Source: an uncultured Corynebacterium sp. (lineage in GTDB: Bacteria; Actinomycetota; Actinomycetes; Mycobacteriales; Mycobacteriaceae). From it: a DNA stretch of 9,174 bases. The translations under genes were made by a program, and so were the position numbers. A model generated the notes under the pieces. The model did no database searches, had not been told where the DNA came from, and saw only the letters and a program-made list of their open reading frames with translations. Where the stretch lies: NCBI RefSeq assembly GCF_937999985.1, contig NZ_CALLDG010000069.1, positions 1 to 9,174 of the forward strand, given 5' to 3'. Shown piece by piece: positions 1-6,815 of this stretch; position 1 is the stretch's first letter, and each line of letters begins with the position of its first letter.

Positions 1-27
1 AGCGTTACCACGATCTAGAAGGCTCAT
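1..27 (-). CDS. Start of next head-tail gene (partial, likely stopper/connector)
   Basis: Nine codons at the window edge read MSLLDRGNA with no stop before the edge. The ATG at 27-25 follows a GGGAGG Shine-Dalgarno-like stretch by 3 bases and lies inside the end of the adaptor gene, overlapping it by 23 bases. The same tight overlap is seen elsewhere in this operon. In actinophages the gene after the Gp15/Gp19 adaptor usually encodes a small head-tail stopper or connector, and from memory such proteins often begin with a similar Leu-Leu-Asp segment. The reading frame and ribosome site are seen; the function is inferred from position. Only the first residues are visible, so the call is tentative. 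Confidence 0.5.
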
Positions 28-403
28 AATCCTCCCTAACCATCGTCGGCATCGCCAGGAAAGTCTGAATCTTCTTACGCACACCCAGATCCGCCCACTC
101 CTCAGGCAGAATGGTCAAACGACCATCCGCCGAAGAGTGAGACAGCATGTAGGTGTAATTACCGTCCGTCTCCTGAACATAACCCTCCGGGTTACGGACC
201 AGGCGAATCACAGCATCCGCACACACACGAACAACCGTGCCGGCGAACGCCGGATCATCCACGATCCGATCATCCAAATCAGGGATACGCCTGCGGATCT
301 TGTTCTCCGCATCAGCAAGACGGCTCTCAACCAGTGGACGCTCCTCCGCAGTGAGATCACGGAAGAAGCGGACCTCCACATCCTCGAAGGAAGCGATAGC
401 CAC
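5..403 (-). CDS. Head-tail adaptor, phage Gp19/Gp15/Gp42-like family
   Basis: This 132-residue protein resembles the Gp19/Gp15/Gp42 family of head-tail connector adaptors, which sit as a ring under the portal and link the filled head to the tail. Family-like features are an N-terminal FEDVEVRFFRDLTAEE segment, a helical stretch with RRRIPDLDDRI (about residues 37-47), a second helix around VVRVCADAVIRLVRNPEGY (57-75), and a C-terminal EEWADLG. The length is normal for the family. The start is GTG, 4 bases after a perfect AGGAGG (413-408), and it shares its first base with the TAG stop of the preceding gene, so translation is probably coupled. The family call rests on sequence pattern and position between the capsid gene and the next connector gene. 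Confidence 0.85.
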   Translation of the reverse strand: MAIASFEDVEVRFFRDLTAEERPLVESRLADAENKIRRRIPDLDDRIVDDPAFAGTVVRVCADAVIRLVRNPEGYVQETDGNYTYMLSHSSADGRLTILPEEWADLGVRKKIQTFLAMPTMVREDYEPSRSW

Positions 404-564
404 TAGACCTCCTCAGAATCCTTAGCGGCAGGGGCAGAGCGGCGCGGAGCACGCTTCGGCTTCTCAGCAACAGCGCGCTTCCAAAGACCGCCCTTCAGAA
501 GACGCTCACCGTAAGCCTCCCCCACCTCAACAGCACCGCCATTAATCTTGTGAACCAGCTTCAT
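403..564 (-). CDS. 53-residue hypothetical protein between capsid and adaptor
   Basis: This short gene fills the space between the capsid and adaptor genes. It begins MKLVHKINGGAVEVGEA and ends in a Lys/Arg/Pro/Ala-rich tail (KPKRAPRRSAPAAK) followed by a short acidic end. Its ATG overlaps the capsid TAA by one base, and its own TAG overlaps the adaptor GTG by one base, so both junctions look like termination-reinitiation sites. An AAGGTG lies about 8 bases upstream of the ATG. Many actinophages carry a short protein with a basic Ala/Pro/Lys tail at this place. Its role is not known to me; head decoration or a head-completion accessory is a guess from position. There is no membrane segment and no known motif. 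That the gene is real is well supported by its exact fit between neighbours. Confidence 0.75.
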   Translation of the reverse strand: MKLVHKINGGAVEVGEAYGERLLKGGLWKRAVAEKPKRAPRRSAPAAKDSEEV

Positions 565-1469
565 TAGGCAGTCACCTTCACAAACGCATCCTTATCGTGA
601 ACGCGCAGGGCAAACTCAGCCTCGCAACGAACAGCAACAAGGTTGTGCTGCCACAGGGAAGTCAGGCCAGAACCATCCTGCTCAGCAGACAGATCCAGGG
701 TCGCCTGGTCAGTCACGTCGTAGGAAATACCGCCGATCTGGCCCCAGATGACCTTGGAGAAATCGCCGTAGTAACCCAGAGTCTGAGCCTCGGAATCACC
801 AGCAGCGACACCCTCAGCGATAGTCACAGGGCGAGACAGGATACGGCCCGTACGAGTCAGAGAGTTAGTCTCAGTGTAGGTCGGCTCGATGAACAGCGGA
901 CGGTTGTTCGCATCGACAGAACCGTTGATGATCGGCTCCGTACGCGCATCCAGCAGGCCGCCGGTCCACTTCTTACCATCCTCAACCAGCAAGGACAGCG
1001 CATTGTTAGTGGCGGAGAACGCATCCTTGCCCAGGGATACAGTCTTAGTGGTCTGATCAATGTAGTCACCGAACGGCGTGTTAGTGCCGTGCAGAGCCGC
1101 ATCATCGAACGCCTTAGCGAAAGCCTCAGCAACCTTCTGGCGCATCACGTTGATATAGTTCTCCGGGTTCGCACGAACAACCTCGGAGGACATTGCGAAA
1201 ATAGCTGCAATCTTCTCCGGCTTAACAGTGAACTTGTCGAAACCACCCTTGGTCAGCGGCTTCTTGCCACCCTCATCAACCCAGGAAGCCTGAACATCGC
1301 CATCCCAGAACGGGACAGAAACACCAGTCGGGCCCATCGGAATCTTACGAGCCAGCGGCTGCACCAGAGACTTACGAGTCATCTCCTCGAAGATCGGAGC
1401 CGCCTTCTCCGGCTCCAGGAAGCCGGAAAAATCAGCAGTGCTTGCATACTTGTTAGGGTCAATCGCCAT
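564..1469 (-). CDS. Major capsid protein, HK97 fold
   Basis: This 301-residue protein forms the icosahedral shell. It matches the HK97-type major capsid family of actinophages. It has a short N-terminal arm, then IPMGPTGVSVPFWDG and a Trp-Val-Asp-Glu-Gly segment in the E-loop area (about 44-68). KFTVKPEKIAAIFAMSSEVV (about 79-98) leads into the long spine helix ENYINVMRQKVAEAFAKAFD. The C-terminal strand EFALRVHDKDAFVKV (about 285-299) is typical. There is no long N-terminal delta domain, which fits the separate scaffold gene just upstream. The ATG is preceded by AGGAG with 8 bases of spacing, overlapping the scaffold stop. I see no protease gene and no sign of a processed leader. The family call is strong; details of cross-linking or cleavage cannot be judged. 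Confidence 0.92.
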   Translation of the reverse strand: MAIDPNKYASTADFSGFLEPEKAAPIFEEMTRKSLVQPLARKIPMGPTGVSVPFWDGDVQASWVDEGGKKPLTKGGFDKFTVKPEKIAAIFAMSSEVVRANPENYINVMRQKVAEAFAKAFDDAALHGTNTPFGDYIDQTTKTVSLGKDAFSATNNALSLLVEDGKKWTGGLLDARTEPIINGSVDANNRPLFIEPTYTETNSLTRTGRILSRPVTIAEGVAAGDSEAQTLGYYGDFSKVIWGQIGGISYDVTDQATLDLSAEQDGSGLTSLWQHNLVAVRCEAEFALRVHDKDAFVKVTA

Positions 1470-1480
1470 TAAAAAATCTC

Positions 1481-1978
1481 CTATCGATTAACGGCACGGG
1501 TCACCGCAGCCAACAGCGGATCCCCGTTCAACGGAAGTGAATTACCCGAACCCTGCGACGGGTCCGTAGCCTTAGACTCTGACCTCTGCTGTTCTTCTGT
1601 AGTAAACAGCTTCTTCAGCTCCTCAGCGTGGGAAACAAGCTCCTCGGACGTCTCGCCCTTCAGAAGCTCAGCAAACGAGATCACCTTGCTGGAATCAATC
1701 CCAGCCTGGATAGCGACCTTCAAACGGTCAACCTCGTAACGAGAACTGCCAACCTCGTCTTCCTTCTCCGCGATCTTCGCCTCTAGCTCCTCAACGCGCT
1801 TCTGGAAATCAGCAGCAACCTCCGCCTTAGCGGACTCAACAGCCTCGTTCTTTTCAGTCCGATACTTAGCAGCCTGATTATTCGCCTTCGTGATCTGCTC
1901 ACGAGCCCAATCCGGCAAAACCTCGTTCTGAGGCTCCTCGGAAGAACCAGACTCAACGCTAGACTTATCTTCGGACAC
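1481..1978 (-). CDS. Capsid scaffolding protein
   Basis: This protein of about 165 residues guides assembly of the capsid shell and is lost on maturation. It is very polar and mostly helical: an acidic Ser/Glu-rich N-terminus (about 1-20), an LPDWAREQITKANNQAAKYR segment common in actinophage scaffolds (21-40), a charged coiled coil (about 41-90), and a C-terminal tail with DPSQGSGN and LPLNGDPLL, the part that in related proteins touches the capsid protein. I chose the GTG at 1978 because a perfect AGGAGG (1988-1983) lies 4 bases upstream. The ATG at 2014 would add 12 residues but has no ribosome site. It sits between the minor head and capsid genes, the usual place. Sequence divergence in this family is high, so the call leans on composition, motifs and order. 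Confidence 0.85.
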   Translation of the reverse strand: MSEDKSSVESGSSEEPQNEVLPDWAREQITKANNQAAKYRTEKNEAVESAKAEVAADFQKRVEELEAKIAEKEDEVGSSRYEVDRLKVAIQAGIDSSKVISFAELLKGETSEELVSHAEELKKLFTTEEQQRSESKATDPSQGSGNSLPLNGDPLLAAVTRAVNR

Positions 1979-2022
1979 AATACCTCCTGGGTAACGCCCC
2001 CGCCTGGAGGGCATGAAACAAA

Positions 2023-2907
2023 CTAGAACTTAGACAGGTACTCCGTGTAAACCCCGGCCTCAGCAGCCCGGCGGAACGCGTTAATCGCATCCTTACCGAA
2101 GTACCCCTCAGTGACATCGCGCCACATCATCTCAGCCGCCTTGTGGCGACTACGACCCTCCCAATCGTTCAGCTTAAACACCGGAACAATCTTGCAATCA
2201 CACCCGGTATGCCAAGCGTGCATGTGCTCCTTAGTGTCGAACGTCTGAGAGCCCGTCGTCTGCAAAGCCTCCCGCGTATCCAGCTTAGAACCCGCCGTCT
2301 TCGGCGTAGCATAAACCGGGCCTCGGGACACCAGCATCAAACACCACCCGCAAGTTTCCTTACCAGTGGCAACGCGCGCCCAGCCTCGCACCCTCCCGGG
2401 GGACGAGCGGGAACGCTTCTTAGGCCGATCCTTAGGATCGGCATTGCCGACCGTGAACTCCTCATCAGAATCAACGAACTCAACCCCATCATCCTCATCG
2501 AAGAAAGGATCAGGCTCCTCAACCGCTTTCATGATCGTCCAACGACCGGCATTCTCAACAGTCCGAGCAGCTCGCATAGCAGCCACCCGAACATCGTTAT
2601 CCGTAGACCCCTGACGCCGGAACCTCGGATAAACCTCCTCCATATCCTCTACGAACCGCTCGAACGTAGGAATCTGGAGGAAAATATCGTGACGCGGAGC
2701 CCCCGGAAACACCCGAGCACGCTCCTCGTCGTAGAACCTGCGAGCAACCCTCGCAGACTCAACAGCGGCGGGCTCCACAACCCCGAACAGCAACCGAAGC
2801 ACAGCCAACCAAACACGCCGGCTCATGCTACGGTTCTTGTACGGGGACAAAGCCAGCGGAACCGAATCCAAAACACTACGGTTCGCTTCCGCCTGAAGCC
2901 TCTCCAT
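2023..2907 (-). CDS. MuF/VG15-like minor head protein
   Basis: This protein of about 294 residues is a minor head protein of the MuF/VG15 type, which usually rides inside the procapsid or near the portal. Residue numbers count from the ATG at 2907. The N-terminal half is helical. The middle has an acidic stretch (about 130-153, rich in Asp/Glu) followed directly by a basic one (about 160-175, RPKKRSRSSPGR). The C-terminal part carries the family signature: CGWC (C186, C189), LVSRGPVY, then H228, H230, H233 and GCDC (C236, C238), which could form a metal site. The start is uncertain. ATG 2907 has a weak GAGG close by, GTG 2922 follows GAGGGGG at about 8 bases, and GTG 2955 has no clear site. 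The gene overlaps the portal end by 32 bases. Actinophage annotations sometimes call relatives capsid maturation proteases; I see no protease motif. Confidence 0.8.
   Translation of the reverse strand: MERLQAEANRSVLDSVPLALSPYKNRSMSRRVWLAVLRLLFGVVEPAAVESARVARRFYDEERARVFPGAPRHDIFLQIPTFERFVEDMEEVYPRFRRQGSTDNDVRVAAMRAARTVENAGRWTIMKAVEEPDPFFDEDDGVEFVDSDEEFTVGNADPKDRPKKRSRSSPGRVRGWARVATGKETCGWCLMLVSRGPVYATPKTAGSKLDTREALQTTGSQTFDTKEHMHAWHTGCDCKIVPVFKLNDWEGRSRHKAAEMMWRDVTEGYFGKDAINAFRRAAEAGVYTEYLSKF
2424..2442. repeat. Perfect inverted repeat, 8-bp arms, 3-base loop (minor head gene)
   Basis: The arms GCCGATCC and GGATCGGC are separated by three bases. It lies in the codons for ADPKDR in the minor head gene, at the junction between the acidic and basic linker stretches. 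No T-run follows on either strand, so it is not a usual terminator. It may be chance or an RNA hairpin. Confidence 0.6.
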
Positions 2908-4294
2908 CGTCCTCAGCCTCACCGCCAGACACCCCCTCAAAACCCTCAGGGGCACCCGACGGGTACAACGACGCCATCTGAGACAACGGAGACTCCCGGT
3001 CCTGCTCCCTCATCTGGCGACGCTGCTCAGCCGTGTAACCCATATCAATGCGAGCCTGCTCAAGCGTAATAATGCCGTTACCGTCGGCCCACATCTTCAT
3101 AACCGCATCAGCCTTAGCCTGGAACGTCGGAGTACCCGGATCACGCCACACAGTCTCCATGCGAAAATCATCAACCGTCAGCTTCGAGCCCATAACAAGC
3201 TTCGCCAAACGCATAGCTTGCTCCCACGCGCCGCCAAACATCGCGCACAAACTCTCGCAAGACCGCACCAGGCGAGACTCGGAAGAGCGAATAGCCTCAG
3301 CAGACGCAGGGTTATCATTAGAGTAAGACAAGTACTGCGGAGGTAAACCAGTGTAAGCCGCAGCCAGCTTCAGCATGTGGCTAATGGCCTCAGTAAAGTT
3401 GCGCAGCTCAGCCGACGGCAAACTAATCGCCTTAGCCTGAGGATCCTCAACCACGATGTACGACGAAGTGTAAACATCCAGCGCAGTCTGATCCTCGCCC
3501 TTGATCTCGTCGATCGTAGAGCCGAAAATCATGCGCTGCGGGGTCGCCATGAGTTCCGAAGTCGTCTGCATATTCATCATCGCACGGCTCATCGCGTCCG
3601 TGATCGAACGAATCTCCGGCGTAATCGCAGACGAGCCGTACATATCCATGCTCGAACCCGAATGCACCATCGGAGCTACCGGAACAGCACCAATGTTGTG
3701 CCTGATCGTCTCCGACAGCTTCAACTGACCATTCTCAGAGCTGTACAGCTCCGTACGATCCTTGAAATACAGGGTCGCAGCAAGCGTATCCCCGAACTCA
3801 TCCTTAACCACGCGCACCGCCCACTCAACATCGCGCGTGCGCGGGTCAACCTTCGCATACAAGCTCAGGGGGGACTCAACACGGATGATCGGGACCCCAT
3901 CCACCTGGAACGGGTTACCGTCCTCCAACCCCTCACCAGGGGCGGACACCGTAATGTAAGCACGCCCGTAGGTCAGAGCATCAACGAACGACAGCTTAGC
4001 CAGGTTATCCAGACCGTTAGCCTTAAACCAGGACCACAGCTCTTCGTCATCCTCGCTCGAATCCCCAACACGGAACCCCTCGATGATCAAACGATCAGCA
4101 AGCGCGTTTACGTAAATCCTCGGCACACCGACCTGCGCCAGCAAAGTCCGCAGCTTAGGAGGAGTAGCCACACCAATGGCCATATCACGCTCAGTAGCGT
4201 TGTAGTAGTTCGCAGACTCAGCAAACCCCTGCTGCCCCTGCTCAAACGCATCAACAGCATCCTCGATAGACACCTCAACAACACCAGCAACCAC
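2876..4294 (-). CDS. Portal protein, SPP1 Gp6-like
   Basis: This 472-residue protein forms the ring at one vertex through which DNA enters and leaves, and on which the terminase docks. It follows the SPP1 Gp6-like portal pattern. The N-terminal wing contains RTLLAQVGVPRIYVNALADR. In the middle is DALTYGRAYITV with several beta strands. The segment near residues 305-365 reads AAAYTGLPPQYLSY, then NDNPASAEAIRSSESRLVR, then an Ala/Met-rich helix, the usual stem and tunnel area. The C-terminus is a flexible Gly/Glu/Asp-rich tail. The length is normal. The start is GTG, four bases after the last base of the terminase stop, with a GGGAGG 13 bases upstream, longer than usual, so coupling to terminase translation is likely. 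The last 32 bases also encode the start of the minor head protein. Confidence 0.93.
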   Translation of the reverse strand: MVAGVVEVSIEDAVDAFEQGQQGFAESANYYNATERDMAIGVATPPKLRTLLAQVGVPRIYVNALADRLIIEGFRVGDSSEDDEELWSWFKANGLDNLAKLSFVDALTYGRAYITVSAPGEGLEDGNPFQVDGVPIIRVESPLSLYAKVDPRTRDVEWAVRVVKDEFGDTLAATLYFKDRTELYSSENGQLKLSETIRHNIGAVPVAPMVHSGSSMDMYGSSAITPEIRSITDAMSRAMMNMQTTSELMATPQRMIFGSTIDEIKGEDQTALDVYTSSYIVVEDPQAKAISLPSAELRNFTEAISHMLKLAAAYTGLPPQYLSYSNDNPASAEAIRSSESRLVRSCESLCAMFGGAWEQAMRLAKLVMGSKLTVDDFRMETVWRDPGTPTFQAKADAVMKMWADGNGIITLEQARIDMGYTAEQRRQMREQDRESPLSQMASLYPSGAPEGFEGVSGGEAEDDGEASGGSEP

Positions 4295-4297
4295 TAG

Positions 4298-5959
4298 CTA
4301 GATCGAACCTCCCTTCCTAGCAGAACCACGGTAACTCTTCGACAGCATGTACTCCTGACGAGCACCAAAAGCCAGAATCGCAGTAACCGCACCATCAATC
4401 TTGCGCGAAGAATCCTTCGACTCCTTACGCACCGACACAGCATCATAATTAGTGGGATGCCTATGGCAGTTCAGCACGTACCACCGCAACCCAGGATCCC
4501 CATCGTGGACCAACTCACCCTCGATCACAGCATCGAGGAACTTCTCGCAATCCAAAGCAAAACGCTTCTTCAACCCGCGCATATCAAACGCGACCGGGTT
4601 ATTCGGAGACGCCTTGACCTTCAGCTTCCGCTTAAAATCACGGCCCCACTCATCAACGTAAGACTCAAACTCGTGAACATCAGCGCGGAACCCGACAACC
4701 TTGTACCGCTCAAACATTGAGCGGACAACCGCATCCACATCCTCTCGGGGAATCTCCCCGCCAGGGCACTTCTCCGGGTCCCAGCTCTTGATCAAAAACA
4801 CTGCGCCATCTTCCACACGACACGCAGAAACCGCCGTATGGTCGTTCGACTTCGAACCATCGAAACCTAGCGTGATCTTGTCCCCAGGCTGGAGAGCAAC
4901 ATCCTGCTGACATAAATCCCACTCCTTCGGGCTAATCCAAGAATCCTCAGCAGCGTTAACCTGGTTCAAAAACTTGCGCCGCGACTCCGAAACCGGGTTA
5001 CGAATATCCAGGATCGAAGCCACAATAATGTCAATATCCAGCCACACCGCATCCCCACGAGCCTTGCGAAGCCCGGCCTTCAAAGCCTCAACGCCAGCGG
5101 CAAACCCCTCGGGATCCTCCTCCTGAGACGGAATCTCAGACACCGGAGTATCCGGCGGAGCCTCCAGCGCATCGTAAAGAACACCAGTATCGATCGCCTT
5201 GCCGGCGGCAATCTTCAGGTAGGCATCCCAGTAATCCTCACCAACAGAATCCTGGCCAGGGATATGGGCGTTACAAATGCTCAACGAACGGCACGTACCG
5301 TACGCCGACTTCGTAACGTTACCCTCAACCACCTCAGCCATCCGCTTACCATCGTTCTGCTCGATCCACCACTGGATCTCGTTCTGGAGAATGAACGTTG
5401 GACGCTTACCCTCCAAAGCCAGCGGAGAGCTCGTAACACCCTCGATCATCTTCCCACGCCCGTCGTAAACCAGCGTCTTGTGAAGATCGAGCTTGAACTC
5501 CTCCTTCAGCTTCGGGGAAACCAGCGACGGAAACATCGTGAACGTGTTGCGTGTCTGGTCCTGAGACACAGCCACAATCTGAACCCACGGATCGTACTTA
5601 GGCTTACCAACCGGCTGACCATCATCATCGAAGTGCGAAAACTCGACAGGGCCGCACAACTCAGCCAGCGCCATAGCGCCTGCCAAAGGATCCTTGCCCC
5701 ACCCCTTCAGGCGGCGCAAAACACCCTGGCGATACACAAACCGGCCATCCTCATCAACCGCGTACCACCACACCAGGAAACGAACCTGCTCCAGCGTCGG
5801 CATAAACGGCTCACCGGCATGAGGGCCACCAGGGGTAAGCACGTACTCGTACAGCCAGTTAATAACACCCCAGCCAAGGGAACGCTCCGGCATGATGAAC
5901 CGACCATCATCGCCGCGCGTCCACGTAGGACCTACAACCCCCGGCTCAGTCATCACCAT
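4298..5959 (-). CDS. terL: Terminase large subunit (ATPase and nuclease)
   Basis: This 553-residue protein is the DNA-packaging motor. It pumps DNA into the head using ATP and cuts the concatemer. The N-terminal ATPase has a deviant Walker A, RRLKGWGKDPLAG (about 82-94, K89 the likely ATP contact), and a Walker B-like strand PTFILQNEIQWW (187-198) in which Asn193 precedes Glu194 where Asp-Glu is common. The C-terminal RNase H-like nuclease has three acidic clusters: LGFDGSKSNDHTA (D367), FRADVHEFE (D427) and KIDGAVTAI (D522). The ATG at 5959 has AGAGG with 7 bases of spacing. It overlaps the end of the coiled-coil gene by 14 bases and is followed closely by the portal gene. No small subunit is recognisable upstream. 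The family call is firm. Confidence 0.94.
   Translation of the reverse strand: MVMTEPGVVGPTWTRGDDGRFIMPERSLGWGVINWLYEYVLTPGGPHAGEPFMPTLEQVRFLVWWYAVDEDGRFVYRQGVLRRLKGWGKDPLAGAMALAELCGPVEFSHFDDDGQPVGKPKYDPWVQIVAVSQDQTRNTFTMFPSLVSPKLKEEFKLDLHKTLVYDGRGKMIEGVTSSPLALEGKRPTFILQNEIQWWIEQNDGKRMAEVVEGNVTKSAYGTCRSLSICNAHIPGQDSVGEDYWDAYLKIAAGKAIDTGVLYDALEAPPDTPVSEIPSQEEDPEGFAAGVEALKAGLRKARGDAVWLDIDIIVASILDIRNPVSESRRKFLNQVNAAEDSWISPKEWDLCQQDVALQPGDKITLGFDGSKSNDHTAVSACRVEDGAVFLIKSWDPEKCPGGEIPREDVDAVVRSMFERYKVVGFRADVHEFESYVDEWGRDFKRKLKVKASPNNPVAFDMRGLKKRFALDCEKFLDAVIEGELVHDGDPGLRWYVLNCHRHPTNYDAVSVRKESKDSSRKIDGAVTAILAFGARQEYMLSKSYRGSARKGGSI
4706..4724. repeat. Perfect inverted repeat, 8-bp arms, 3-base loop (terL)
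   Basis: The arms CCGCTCAA and TTGAGCGG flank three bases inside the nuclease half of terL (codons for RSMFER). The geometry is the same as the 2424-2442 repeat. A smaller palindrome (6-bp arms, CGGGGA and TCCCCG) lies 22 bases further along at 4746-4760. The function is unknown and it may be chance. Confidence 0.6.
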
Positions 5960-6410
5960 CGCTATACCTCTTCAACCACTCGTTGTACGACAAAAACTTC
6001 GGAGGAGGCAGCTTCAACCCAAGCTCGGCCGCCCACACCTCCAGCTGGCGCATCTTCTCAGTAACCCACACGATGTAGCGGTGCTGCGTACGCTCCGTCT
6101 CCTCCAGGTGAGAAATCCTAGCCCGGAGCTCACGATTATCCGCCTTGCGAGCCTCATCAACCCGCCGAATCTCATCCCGCAAATCCTGAGTACGCCGCCG
6201 ATCCAGCTCCTCCTCAACCTTCGCCCTGCGCTGAAGATGCCTCTGCACGTTCCGGGAGATCAAACCAAAAACGCCAAACTTCTCCCTAGCAGTCTTCTCA
6301 GAGAAGATGGCGTTAGATCCAAAAACAAGGAAAGCAAACCCGACAAGGAACTGGACCAGAGTATTGCCCGAAGCCGAGCTAAACCACTCACCCCAATCCA
6401 AGAGCCTCAT
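5946..6410 (-). CDS. Single-helix membrane protein with coiled coil
   Basis: I do not recognise a named family. From the chosen ATG the protein has 154 residues. It has a short N-terminus, one membrane segment (about 17-36, TLVQFLVGFAFLVFG), a basic stretch, a long Arg/Glu-rich coiled coil (about 54-127), and a tail with LKLPPPKFLSYNEWLKRY. The positive residues after the membrane segment suggest a cytoplasmic coiled coil. The start at 6410 is favoured because AAGGAG lies 7 bases upstream, followed by a second AAGGAGG touching the ATG; a longer reading from 6467 lacks such a site. It overlaps the preceding gene by 23 bases and terL by 14. It sits where a small terminase often lies but has no visible DNA-binding helix. 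A lysis accessory or membrane-linked packaging factor are guesses. Confidence 0.75.
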   Translation of the reverse strand: MRLLDWGEWFSSASGNTLVQFLVGFAFLVFGSNAIFSEKTAREKFGVFGLISRNVQRHLQRRAKVEEELDRRRTQDLRDEIRRVDEARKADNRELRARISHLEETERTQHRYIVWVTEKMRQLEVWAAELGLKLPPPKFLSYNEWLKRYSDGDD

Positions 6411-6810
6411 CCTCCTTCTCCTTGCGGATCCGCAAAACCCCCTCGCGAACAGAGATGGACGAGCCAATGACCAGCCACATCAAACCCCGCACGGCATGAT
6501 CAGCAAACACGCGCCAATCATCCGGCGGAACCTGAAGCAGCGTCTCATCCAGCACATGCCACGCAAACATCGAGTACGTAGCGAACGCCATGAAACACCC
6601 GTTCGCCAGCACCGCGTACCGCCTAGACAACAGCCCGACCAGGACAACAGCAGCACTCGCCAAGCACGCGGTACCCCAGATAGCAGCCTCAGCGCCACCC
6701 AAATCCAACGCCCGTTCACGAACGTAAGGATCGCTCCACAGCAGGTCAGCACCACGAGCAGCAATCTGCACCAGCGAAAGCCAGACAAAAACCTGCAACG
6801 TCCTAGTCAA
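6388..6810 (-). CDS. Multi-helix membrane protein of lysis group
   Basis: This 140-residue protein has three clear hydrophobic segments (about 41-61, 65-87 and 106-121) and a weaker one at 5-19, then a charged cytoplasmic-type tail (RIRKEKEDEALG). The family is not recognised. Its place after the endolysin and holin candidate suggests a second holin, an antiholin or another lysis membrane factor, but this is inference from position and topology. The start is uncertain. A TTG at 6810 has GGGGG about 9 bases upstream and lies 5 bases after the previous stop; a TTG at 6798 is a shorter option. No ATG or GTG start fits without cutting into the first hydrophobic segment. The gene end overlaps the next gene by 23 bases and carries that gene's ribosome site. 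Confidence 0.7.
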   Translation of the reverse strand: MTRTLQVFVWLSLVQIAARGADLLWSDPYVRERALDLGGAEAAIWGTACLASAAVVLVGLLSRRYAVLANGCFMAFATYSMFAWHVLDETLLQVPPDDWRVFADHAVRGLMWLVIGSSISVREGVLRIRKEKEDEALGLG

Positions 6811-6815
6811 AGCAA

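Noticed and set aside
597..1472. Long open frame on the plus strand opposite the capsid gene, about 291 codons
   Set aside because: It mirrors the capsid gene, has an unnatural Arg/Leu/Thr-rich composition and no family pattern. It exists because the real genes rarely use TTA, CTA and TCA codons.
1979..2014. ATG at 2014 as the scaffold start
   Set aside because: It has no ribosome site, whereas the GTG at 1978 has a perfect AGGAGG; the extra residues overlap that site.
2143..4297. Plus-strand open frames of about 300 codons opposite the minor head and portal genes
   Set aside because: They are shadows of well-supported minus-strand genes, with implausible His/Arg/Pro-rich proteins and no recognisable motifs.
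5264..6470. Plus-strand open frames opposite terL and the coiled-coil gene
   Set aside because: They lie opposite clear terminase motifs and give low-complexity Arg/Leu-rich products.
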